Positions 1 to 5,557 of a stretch of 13,550 nucleotides of DNA are shown here, piece after piece. The translations under genes and the position numbers were made by a program. The notes under the pieces were generated by a model. It was not told the DNA's origin. It did no database searches and was given only the letters and a program-made list of their open reading frames with translations. This DNA is from an uncultured Bacilli bacterium (GTDB lineage Bacteria; Bacillota_I; Bacilli_A; RF39; UBA660), in NCBI GenBank assembly GCA_944358665.1, contig CALVRP010000058.1, positions 1-13,550 of the forward strand. The letters run 5' to 3'. Within the stretch, counting starts at the first letter, position 1; the number at the start of each line of letters is the position of its first letter.

Positions 1-150
1 GAGGTTATTGATAGTAATAATAAAGTAATTACTACTTTAATCGGTTATTTTGGCGGCAGGTTAAATGGTGATGAGACAAAATCTATAGTAATTAAAACTA
101 AGGAAAACTTATCTAAAGCTAAAGAAATAAATTTTAACTTACAAGAATAA
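1..150 (+). CDS. 3' end of an unrecognised gene (49 codons visible)
   Basis: An open frame enters from the left edge and ends at TAA 148-150. The visible tail includes GYFGGRLNGDETKS and ends INFNLQE. It is hydrophilic with no membrane segment, and I do not recognise the family. A hairpin terminator starts four bases after the stop, which supports this as a true gene end. The start and most of the protein lie outside the window, so no function is assigned. Confidence 0.6.
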   Translation, partial: EVIDSNNKVITTLIGYFGGRLNGDETKSIVIKTKENLSKAKEINFNLQE

Positions 151-153
151 TTT

Positions 154-180
154 AAGGCAAGTAAAAACTTGTCTTTATTG
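154..180 (+). terminator. Rho-independent terminator after the first gene
   Basis: Stem AAGGCAAGT (154-162) pairs with ACTTGTCTT (167-175), nine pairs including one G-T, around an AAAA loop. A T-rich tract follows the stem (TTTATTGTTTATT). It separates the truncated first gene from the DUF3048 gene. Confidence 0.75.
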
Positions 181-251
181 TTTATTAATAATAAAAAACG
201 ATAGTTATACATATATTGACAATAGGTCGGGCAAAAAAACATAATTAGCAG

Positions 252-280
252 TTCTCATATTTAAGATAATTTGATATAAT
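252..280 (+). promoter_or_regulatory. Extended -10 promoter of the DUF3048 gene
   Basis: TATAAT at 275-280 is preceded by TGA (extended -10 TGN). A weak -35, TTCTCA at 252-257, lies 17 bp upstream. The predicted start near 287 leaves a leader of about 20 nt. An alternative is TTGACA at 216-221 with CATAAT at 240-245 (18-bp spacer), which could act as a second promoter. Confidence 0.65.
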
Positions 281-307
281 TATTTTAAATAGTAAGGGAG
301 TGATGAT

Positions 308-1372
308 ATGGCCAAAGCTAGACATGGCAAAAAAAAGAAAAAAGGATTAAAGATTTTTATTTTCCTATTAATATGTGCTTTAATAGGCACAGGAGTTTAT
401 TTCTATTTAAATAACAAGGATGCGGTAGAAGAGGTTCTAGAACCGGAAAAGAAACTTAAAATTGTTGATGAAAACTCTAAATCAAGACCATTTGCGGTAA
501 TGATTAATAATAATCATGAGGCATGGCCACATGCTGGTCTTCAGGATGCTTATATTAGTTATGAGATAATTGCCGAAGGTGGTATTACACGTATTATGGC
601 TTTATTTAAAGACCAAGATACAGAAAAAATTGGTTCAGTTAGAAGTGCTAGGCCATATTACTTAGATTATGCATTAGAAAATGATGCGATTTATGTACAT
701 TATGGATGGAGTGACAAAGCTAAATCTGACATTTCTTCATTAGAGGTTGATAATATTAACGGACTTACTGATAGTGATACATTCTGGCGTGATACATCGC
801 TAAACAAAGCAACAGAACACACGGTATTTACAAGTATCAAAAATATTGAAGAAACTGCCGAAGAAAAGGGCTACATGCGTGATACAAATAAAGATTTGTT
901 ACTACAATATAGTGTAGATGAAATTAGTCTTAAAAAACGTGAAGATGCGGAGAAAGCTGATAATGTTTATATAAGATATTCATATTATACTGACACATCT
1001 TATGAATATGATAAAGAAAATAAAGTTTATAAAAGAAGTATGTCCGGAGAGCCACATGTTGATGCAGTTACTGGTGAGCAATATACAGTTAAAAATATTA
1101 TCATAATTAGTGTGGCTAACCATAGCTATGACGACTATGGAAGACAAGAACTAGAAAATATTGGTTCCGGAGAAGGTTATTTTATTACTGATGGCTATGC
1201 AGTACCAATTACTTGGGAAAAAGATAGTCGTAGTAGTCAAACAGTATATAGATATGCTAGTAATGATAAGGAAATAAAGGTAAATGATGGTAATACCTTT
1301 ATTCAAATTCAGCCCGAAGGGGAAACTTTAACCATTGAAGGAAACGAAGAAAATAGCACAAATAACGAATAA
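308..1372 (+). CDS. yerB: Membrane-anchored DUF3048 (YerB-family) protein
   Basis: This 354-residue protein has a Lys-rich N-terminus, one membrane helix at about residues 14-34, and an extracytoplasmic region matching DUF3048. The N-terminal domain carries RPFAVMINNNHEAWPHAGL (60-78), AEGGITR (89-95) and EKIGSVRSARPYYLDYA (106-122). The C-terminal YerB domain spans about 218-337, with a Y-D-x-E-N-K-V-Y stretch near 234 and IGSGEGYF near 285. B. subtilis YerB is a lipoprotein of unsettled function. Here the hydrophobic segment has LLIC but not a proper lipobox (Ile, not Gly/Ala, before Cys), so I infer an uncleaved anchor. AAGGGAG at 294-300 sets the start. The downstream HD gene has its own promoter, so this may be monocistronic. 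Confidence 0.9.
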   Translation: MAKARHGKKKKKGLKIFIFLLICALIGTGVYFYLNNKDAVEEVLEPEKKLKIVDENSKSRPFAVMINNNHEAWPHAGLQDAYISYEIIAEGGITRIMALFKDQDTEKIGSVRSARPYYLDYALENDAIYVHYGWSDKAKSDISSLEVDNINGLTDSDTFWRDTSLNKATEHTVFTSIKNIEETAEEKGYMRDTNKDLLLQYSVDEISLKKREDAEKADNVYIRYSYYTDTSYEYDKENKVYKRSMSGEPHVDAVTGEQYTVKNIIIISVANHSYDDYGRQELENIGSGEGYFITDGYAVPITWEKDSRSSQTVYRYASNDKEIKVNDGNTFIQIQPEGETLTIEGNEENSTNNE

Positions 1373-1373
1373 T

Positions 1374-1402
1374 TTGAAAAATTTTAAAAAATGTGTTATA
1401 AT
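1374..1402 (+). promoter_or_regulatory. SigA-type promoter of the HD-domain gene / ndk
   Basis: TTGAAA (1374-1379), a 17-bp spacer and TATAAT (1397-1402) preceded by TGT form a near-consensus extended -10 promoter. It begins two bases after the DUF3048 stop. Transcription should start near 1409, giving a leader of about 21 nt before the ATG at 1430. An upstream in-frame ATG at 1391 lies inside this promoter and would not be on the transcript. Confidence 0.8.
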
Positions 1403-1429
1403 GGCAAAGTACTTGAGGTGAGAGACAGA

Positions 1430-1942
1430 ATGAAAGGTCAAAATGACTTACAATATAGAAAAATAGTTAATCATATTTTAAATAATGAAGAATTTTTAAA
1501 AATTAAAAAAATAGAACATCACGGTATTAGCCGTTATGAACATTCTATGAAAGTATCATATTATTCTTATAAAATTGCTAAAGCATTAAGATTAGATTAT
1601 GAACAGGTCGCTAGAGGTGGCCTTTTGCATGACTTTTTCTTAAGCCCTGAAGATAGGACTAAAAAAGACAGAATGGTTTCTGTTTTTATACACCCTAAAC
1701 AGGCGGTAGAAACAGCAAAAAGTAATTTTAAATTGACAGAAAAAGAAGAAGATATGATTAGGGCACATATGTTCCCAATTAATTTAGCAGTACCTAGATA
1801 TTTAGAAAGCTGGATAGTAAGTGGTGTTGATAAAGCTGTCGCATTAAACGAATTTTCAGTTAAATGTGGCTTTAGACTTAGATATGCTTATAAATATGCG
1901 TATAACTTTTTAGCGCTATTTATGATAGGATTTGTTAAATAG
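1430..1942 (+). CDS. HD-domain phosphohydrolase
   Basis: From the chosen start this is a 170-residue cytoplasmic protein of the HD superfamily of metal-dependent phosphohydrolases. Candidate metal ligands in order are H38 (RYEHS), the HD pair H67-D68 (GGLLHDFF), H88 (FIHPKQA), H113 (AHMFP) and D134 (SGVDKA). Small Bacillota HD proteins of this type have the same YEHS / LLHDFFL / HPKQA / PPRY-like order, but their substrate is not known to me. The start at 1430 is preferred over the in-frame ATG at 1391. GAGGTG at 1415-1420 lies nine bases before it, and the promoter covers 1391. The stop overlaps the ndk ribosome site, and the genes are 11 nt apart, so the two are probably co-transcribed. Confidence 0.85.
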   Translation: MKGQNDLQYRKIVNHILNNEEFLKIKKIEHHGISRYEHSMKVSYYSYKIAKALRLDYEQVARGGLLHDFFLSPEDRTKKDRMVSVFIHPKQAVETAKSNFKLTEKEEDMIRAHMFPINLAVPRYLESWIVSGVDKAVALNEFSVKCGFRLRYAYKYAYNFLALFMIGFVK

Positions 1943-1953
1943 GAGGAATTGTT

Positions 1954-2352
1954 ATGGAAAGAACTTATATAATGACTAAACCTGATGCTTATGAAAGAGG
2001 TTTAATTGGAAGAATTATTACAAGAATCGAAGAAAAAGGTTTTAAAATTACAGATATGAAAATGATGAATCTAGATGAACCAATTTTAAAAGAACATTAT
2101 GCTCATTTAGCTGACAAACCATTTTTCCCAGAAATAGTAGAATATATGACTTCTGGTCCAGTTGTTGGTATGATTGTCGAAGGTGATGGCGTTGTGGATT
2201 CAATGCGTAAAATAATGGGACCAACAGATGGCTTAGAAGCTATGCCAGGAACTATTAGAGGAGATTTTGCTAAAAACAAATCTGAAAACTTAGTTCATGG
2301 TTCAGATTCAGTAGAAAATGCTGAGGCAGAAATTAAAAGATTTTTTGGGTAA
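1954..2352 (+). CDS. ndk: Nucleoside diphosphate kinase
   Basis: Ndk transfers the gamma phosphate between nucleoside triphosphates and diphosphates through a phosphohistidine. The 132-residue length is close to the short bacterial form. All expected active-site residues are visible: K9, Y49, F57, R85, T91, R102, N112 and the catalytic H115 in the ENLVHGSDSVE signature (111-121). An ideal AGGAGGA ribosome site at 1941-1947 sits inside the end of the HD gene. The stop codon TAA 2350-2352 is part of the terminator stem that follows. Pairing with an HD phosphohydrolase suggests a nucleotide-pool role for that partner, but this is inference. Confidence 0.97.
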   Translation: MERTYIMTKPDAYERGLIGRIITRIEEKGFKITDMKMMNLDEPILKEHYAHLADKPFFPEIVEYMTSGPVVGMIVEGDGVVDSMRKIMGPTDGLEAMPGTIRGDFAKNKSENLVHGSDSVENAEAEIKRFFG

Positions 2353-2374
2353 GACTTTAAGTCTTATTTTTTTT
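2350..2374 (+). terminator. Terminator of the HD-ndk unit, containing the ndk stop codon
   Basis: TAAGAC (2350-2355) pairs with GTCTTA (2361-2366) around TTTAA, followed by eight T residues (2367-2374). The stem begins with the ndk stop codon. Its 3' half overlaps where a -35 element for the following tRNA promoter would sit. Confidence 0.85.
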
Positions 2375-2375
2375 G

Positions 2376-2384
2376 TGTTATAAT
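2376..2384 (+). promoter_or_regulatory. Extended -10 promoter of tRNA-Arg
   Basis: TGT-TATAAT (2376-2384) lies nine bases before the first tRNA base. At the -35 distance only TTTAAG (2356-2361) is found, inside the ndk terminator, so the extended -10 probably carries the promoter. The same TGTTATAAT string occurs at 1394 and 12254. Confidence 0.6.
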
Positions 2385-2392
2385 TAAGTTGT

Positions 2393-2469
2393 GTCCATGT
2401 AGCTCAGCTGGATAGAGCAATCGCCTCCTAAGCGATAGGTCGGAGGTTCGAACCCTCTCATGGACGCCA
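2393..2469 (+). tRNA. tRNA-Arg (anticodon CCU)
   Basis: A full cloverleaf can be drawn. Acceptor GTCCATG pairs with CATGGAC, the D-arm is GCTC/GAGC, and the anticodon stem is ATCGC/GCGAT around loop CTCCTAA, giving CCT as anticodon. The T-arm is GGAGG-TTCGAAC-CCTCT. Discriminator G is at 2466 and encoded CCA at 2467-2469. It reads AGG codons, which occur in several genes of the window. A run of seven T follows immediately and may serve for termination. Confidence 0.97.
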
Positions 2470-2558
2470 TTTTTTTATAAAGAATAATAAATCATTTTTA
2501 TTACTAGGAATTATGATAAAAATATAACTAATAAAACTTATATTTGGGAGTTGTTGTA

Positions 2559-3031
2559 ATGAAGAATTTTAAAATATGGGTTGTTATTATTTTAATTTTG
2601 ATTGTATTTTTTGTTATTAATATAAATAAAATTAATAAAAATTTGAATAGTTTTTTTGGTGATAACCATACGTTTTATTTAACCAATAGATGGTTTTAGA
2701 AATACCTTTAGATTATGAGGAAAAGTTTTATAGTACTAGTAATATGTTTAGAGGCGAAGGTTATGTTTATATAGTCGCTAAATATGAAACAAAAGAGAGT
2801 ATAGTAAAATTAGATAAAATAGATTGGAGCGAAGCATTTAGTAATAATGTAAAGTATTTAATGGAAGATACTTATTCAAACATAGAAGATAATGTTCCCT
2901 CGAAATATAAACCAAATATAGAAGAAAAAAATTTTCTTTACAAAGAGTATAGTAAGGATGATGGCTCACAAATGTTGTTAATTTATGAAAAGGAAAAGTC
3001 GCAACTTTATATTTTTGTGGGCTTAAATTGA
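2559..3031 (+). pseudogene. Small membrane-anchored protein gene, split by a frameshift
   Basis: A 46-codon frame starts at ATG 2559 after GGGAG (2546-2550). It encodes a hydrophobic helix (WVVIILILIVFFVINI) and a short extracytoplasmic stretch, then stops at TAG 2697-2699. A second frame from ATG 2690 to TGA 3031 (113 codons) overlaps it by ten bases in the -1 frame and has no ribosome site of its own. One extra T in the TTTT run at 2694-2697 would fuse them into a continuous protein of about 157 residues, reading RWFLEIPLDYEE across the join. I infer a broken gene, or a sequencing error in the homopolymer. Stop-start coupling is the alternative. The C-terminal part is charged with no recognised domain, and its function is unknown. 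Confidence 0.6.
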
Positions 3032-3078
3032 TACATATGTTTATGTAATAAGTGATAATATAAGAGTTATAGGAATAA

Positions 3079-3168
3079 GAAAAAGTTTCATATAATAATT
3101 TACAAGCTCTTACACCTGCACAACATGCAAATGTTGATTCATTTCGTGCTAGATTTTATGGAAAATAG
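3079..3168 (+). pseudogene. Remnant of a gene 3' end
   Basis: After TAA 3076-3078, a 29-codon stretch without a start codon reads like a real protein C-terminus, including LQALTPAQHANVDSFRARFY, and ends at TAG 3166-3168. Its residue mix differs from the K/I/N-rich translation expected from random AT-rich DNA. I see no matching upstream part. The family is not recognised. The stretch also contains a TATAAT at 3091-3096 that could serve the next gene. Confidence 0.35.
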
Positions 3169-3182
3169 AAAGGAAGATTATT

Positions 3183-3683
3183 ATGCTTGCACTTTCACAA
3201 TATTTTGTTATGGCAAAAAATTCAATCGCCGAATACAAGGGTGAAAAAATATATCAAGGATATGAATATAATTTAAAGGGTAGACATAAAATTAAAGTTA
3301 GAGTATTAGCAGATAAAGAAGATGCTGAACGTGTTTTATGCTTTTTCATTTATCATTTTAAGGGTGAAATATATAATGAGCAAGGTCAAAAAGCTAGAAA
3401 ACCTAAAACGGCCTATGCTTGTATTGATTTTTATGAAGATTATTGGGATAACGATAATCATGAATTTATTTTAGAAATCGATTTAGAAGATGGATATATA
3501 TTTATTAGAAATGGCAGAATACTTGATTTTGGAAATGGTAATCGAATTGTGAGGTGTGACAGTGGTTGGTTTGCTATGAAACAAGAGAAAATTTCACCAA
3601 CAATTACCAGATTTTATTGTAATGATGCTGATAATGAAGATGATTTCGATGATTTAATATTTGAAATAGAGGTATTGGATTGA
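3183..3683 (+). CDS. Uncharacterised acidic protein, 166 residues
   Basis: The start ATG 3183 follows AAAGGAAG (3169-3176). There is no signal peptide or membrane helix. The protein looks like a soluble mixed alpha/beta fold: a basic first half (GRHKIKVRVLAD), an aromatic/acidic middle (CIDFYEDYWDNDNHEFILEIDLEDGY) and a strongly acidic end (DNEDDFDDLIFEIEVLD). I do not recognise the family. It sits between gene remnants, so it may belong to a variable gene island. A possible promoter -10 is TATAAT 3091-3096, with no clear -35. The stop TGA overlaps a possible TTG start of the next, broken frame at 3680. Confidence 0.65.
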   Translation: MLALSQYFVMAKNSIAEYKGEKIYQGYEYNLKGRHKIKVRVLADKEDAERVLCFFIYHFKGEIYNEQGQKARKPKTAYACIDFYEDYWDNDNHEFILEIDLEDGYIFIRNGRILDFGNGNRIVRCDSGWFAMKQEKISPTITRFYCNDADNEDDFDDLIFEIEVLD

Positions 3684-3760
3684 AAAAATATTCTTAATAT
3701 TAACAACTATATTTAGTTTTCTAGCTCAAAAATTAAATGAAAATAGGGAAGATAGTAATG

Positions 3761-3781
3761 CCATGCATATAGCATGGTTTT
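3761..3781 (+). terminator. Hairpin, probable weak terminator
   Basis: CCATGC (3761-3766) pairs with GCATGG (3772-3777) around ATATA, followed by only four T. It lies about 80 bases downstream of the acidic protein gene and could end its transcript. Confidence 0.4.
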
Positions 3782-3807
3782 ATAGTTTCGATAAATCGAT
3801 AACTATA
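3781..3807. repeat. Inverted repeat immediately after the previous hairpin
   Basis: TATAGTT (3781-3787) and TCGA (3788-3791) pair with TCGA (3796-3799) and AACTATA (3801-3807), leaving a TAAA loop and one bulged T at 3800. Stem length is about 11 bp. Without a T-tract it is not a typical terminator. It could be an RNA processing hairpin, a protein-binding dyad or a small element end. The rest of the 3684-4027 gap holds the broken frame, a promoter and mini-ORFs listed separately. Confidence 0.45.
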
Positions 3808-3855
3808 AGTCTACTATTCTAAAAACTCAAATGCTTTAGTTTAACTTAAGTCTTT

Positions 3856-3884
3856 TTAATATGATAATATTTACACACTATAAT
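3856..3884 (+). promoter_or_regulatory. Candidate promoter of the HhH-GPD gene
   Basis: TTAATA (3856-3861), a 17-bp spacer and TATAAT (3879-3884). Transcription from about 3891 would give a long leader of roughly 137 nt before the ATG at 4028, with mini-ORFs inside it. Confidence 0.5.
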
Positions 3885-3920
3885 CTCTTATGATAAAATT
3901 AAACTATATAAGTAGTAGGA

Positions 3921-3977
3921 ATGTACAAAATAAAATGTAGTAATTGTAATAGGAAAATAAATAAAAATGACAAATAA
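3921..3977 (+). other. Leader mini-ORF with a CxxC motif
   Basis: ATG 3921 opens 18 codons reading M-Y-K-I-K-C-S-N-C-N-R-K and ending at TAA 3975-3977. GGA immediately precedes the ATG, so no well-spaced ribosome site is present. A second frame, ATG 3967 to TAG 4066-4068 (33 codons), overlaps its end and the start of the next gene. The two could be one zinc-ribbon-like small gene with a shift between them, an upstream leader peptide, or chance. Confidence 0.2.
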
Positions 3978-4027
3978 TGATAATCCCAAAATTCTAAGTG
4001 ATAATAAATGGGTAATAGGAGTAATTA

Positions 4028-4810
4028 ATGAAGAAAGAAGAGTTGAAAAAAATATTAGATATATGTAGTAGCCAAAGTAATGTTAAGGTTGATGTCTTTA
4101 AGAATCATGATAATAATCTGTGGTGGCCATTAGAAGTAACTGACTACAGATTACGTTTATTAATTGCCGGCTTATCTACAAGAATATCTTATAGTATGAT
4201 TGAAAACTATAGAAAAGTTATTGAAAACTTAACTATGTATACTTATGAAGAAATAAAAAATATGAAAGAAGACCAAATTCTTAAAATTATTAAGCCTTTA
4301 GGGCTTTTTAATACAAGATATAAATATATTAAGTCAATGATTAATTTTATAGAGAATCATCATGATTTAACTAGTTTATCTAATGAAGAATTAATTGAAG
4401 CAATTAATAAAAATGTAACTGGAGCTTCTTATAAGGTAGCACAGTGCTGCACCCTTTATATGAAAGGTTATTATGAATCGGGTATTATGCCTGTTGATAG
4501 TGGAATGAAAGATATGTTATTACCTTGTTTAGGCTTTCCTACATATAAAGCTGCTATCGGACATGATTATTTAAGAAAAGAATTAGAAAAACTTGTAAAA
4601 AATATAGATTTAAAAGATGTTATAAGTAAAAATGGTTATAATAATTTAAAAATTCCTGATACGTCTAATGCTACGTGGTGGAGCCATTTAGTATTGATTT
4701 ATTTTAAAAGACACTTTTGTAACAAACATAAACCAGAAGAATGCCCCTTGCTAAAAGCAGGAATAAAAGTTTCATGTAAATGTGCAAAAAATAGTAAAAT
4801 AAGTGTTTAA
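4028..4810 (+). CDS. HhH-GPD family DNA glycosylase / endonuclease III-like protein
   Basis: This 260-residue soluble protein resembles the helix-hairpin-helix/GPD superfamily of base-excision repair glycosylases. Residues 41-110 follow the Nth-like helical layout (LLIAGLSTRISYS, then LGLFNTRYKYIKSM). The hairpin is degenerate (NVTGASYKVAQCC, 129-141), with K136 in the place of the Nth catalytic lysine. VDSGMKDM (156-163) supplies the conserved Asp (D157), as in Nth VDTHV. A C-terminal Cys cluster C231-x7-C239-x10-C250-x-C252 recalls the Nth [4Fe-4S] loop but with different spacing. The start follows AGGAG at 4017-4021. I am fairly sure of the superfamily but not of the substrate. The gene stands alone with a long leader. 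Confidence 0.7.
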   Translation: MKKEELKKILDICSSQSNVKVDVFKNHDNNLWWPLEVTDYRLRLLIAGLSTRISYSMIENYRKVIENLTMYTYEEIKNMKEDQILKIIKPLGLFNTRYKYIKSMINFIENHHDLTSLSNEELIEAINKNVTGASYKVAQCCTLYMKGYYESGIMPVDSGMKDMLLPCLGFPTYKAAIGHDYLRKELEKLVKNIDLKDVISKNGYNNLKIPDTSNATWWSHLVLIYFKRHFCNKHKPEECPLLKAGIKVSCKCAKNSKISV

Positions 4811-4843
4811 ATAAAATGTTTTTCTTCCATTTTTACAAATGTT

Positions 4844-4875
4844 AAGTGTAGTTGACAAATTTCCAAGTACAGTTG
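4844..4875. repeat. Two direct repeats, 21-bp period, upstream of the XRE gene
   Basis: AAGTGTAGTTG (4844-4854) and AAGTACAGTTG (4865-4875) match at nine of eleven positions and start 21 bp apart, two helical turns. They sit 50-80 bp upstream of a DNA-binding regulator gene, so they are candidate autoregulatory operator sites. The first copy overlaps a TTGACA that has no -10 at the proper distance. Confidence 0.4.
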
Positions 4876-4924
4876 GTGGTGTGCAACCGGTAAAAAATAT
4901 ATAATGATTTTGGAGGTGAGAGAA

Positions 4925-5557
4925 ATGACAATTGGTGAAAAAATATATAATTTAAGAAAAGCAAAAAACTATTCACAAGAGGAAGTCGCAAATCATCTTA
5001 ATGTGTCAAGACAAACTGTATCTAAATGGGAAACAGATCAAAGTACTCCCGATTTTGATAAAATTGTTCCCCTTTGTGAACTATTTGAAATATCAACGGA
5101 TGAATTTTTAAAAGGGGAAACTAATATATCTAAAAAAGATGATGATGGTAAAGATAAAAAAAGAAATGCAATTATTGTATCAGTAAGTATATTTTTATAT
5201 TTTTTAGCTATTATTTGGATCGCTTTAGCAGAATCTATGTATATTAAAGAAGAGATAACTGTTGCTGGCTTTCTATTTATTTCTGGAATTGCTACTATTA
5301 TGCTGATATATAATTCTTTATTAAGTGAAAAAAATTATAAAGAAACTATTGAATTTACGAAAAAACCAAACAAAAAAGAAAATAAATTAAAAAAATCTAT
5401 TATTGATGCTTTAGGTATAATATTTTGTATAGTTTATTTAGCTGTAAGTTTTATAACTATGGCTTGGCATATTACTTGGATTATTTGGCTTATTTATGCT
5501 TTTGTAATAAAAATTGTTGATTTATTATTTATGTTAGGTGGTAAAAATGGAAAATAA
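4925..5557 (+). CDS. XRE-family regulator with four membrane helices
   Basis: From the chosen start (210 residues) the N-terminus is a Cro/CI-type helix-turn-helix (about 4-61), with recognition region SQEEVANHLNVSRQTVSKWE (17-36). A charged Lys/Asp linker (65-81) follows. Four hydrophobic helices lie at about 82-102, 111-132, 159-180 and 183-204. Such membrane-bound XRE proteins are thought to link envelope signals to transcription. ATG 4925 is chosen because GGAGGTGA (4912-4919) lies five bases before it. The in-frame ATG at 4904 is upstream of that ribosome site. The gene overlaps the next by 11 bases, so the two are translationally coupled. No convincing promoter is visible; TATAAT at 4900-4905 lacks a -35. 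Confidence 0.85.
   Translation: MTIGEKIYNLRKAKNYSQEEVANHLNVSRQTVSKWETDQSTPDFDKIVPLCELFEISTDEFLKGETNISKKDDDGKDKKRNAIIVSVSIFLYFLAIIWIALAESMYIKEEITVAGFLFISGIATIMLIYNSLLSEKNYKETIEFTKKPNKKENKLKKSIIDALGIIFCIVYLAVSFITMAWHITWIIWLIYAFVIKIVDLLFMLGGKNGK

Larger units (their letters stand above)
3680..3822 (+). pseudogene. Possible small secreted/membrane peptide gene broken at an A6 run
   Basis: A ribosome site AGAGGT (3668-3673) and a TTG (3680) overlap the previous stop codon. Read directly, the frame stops after five codons. Adding one A to the six-A run at 3683-3688 opens a frame beginning M-K-K-I-F-L-I-L-T-T-I-F-S-F-L-A, typical of a signal peptide or membrane helix, and running to TAA 3820-3822. 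Its 3' part overlaps the two hairpins described below. It may be a relic, a transcriptional-slippage gene or chance. Confidence 0.3.

Noticed and set aside
45..242. Minus-strand frame of 65 codons
   Set aside because: It lies over the terminator, the A/T-rich promoter region and the end of the first gene, with F/L-rich low-complexity translation and no reason to prefer it over the terminator and promoter.
2470..2476. Separate terminator hairpin after tRNA-Arg
   Set aside because: Only a seven-T run follows the CCA; the next possible hairpin (2485-2503) is all A/T and too weak to call.
3029..3690. TGA read as tryptophan (Mollicutes code)
   Set aside because: All conserved tryptophans are TGG, and reading through TGA at 3029 or 3681 adds only short tails before TAA/TAG.
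2440..4027. Integrated element bounded by a copy of the tRNA-Arg 3' end
   Set aside because: I looked for a second copy of the T-arm/acceptor end downstream and found none in the window, and no integrase gene is present.
4813..4834. Terminator after the HhH-GPD gene
   Set aside because: AAAATG/CATTTT gives a six-pair stem with a single G-C pair; too weak to list as a feature.
4852..4857. TTGACA as a -35 element for the XRE gene
   Set aside because: No -10-like hexamer 16-19 bp downstream; the region there is GGTGGTGTG. Kept only as part of the repeat.
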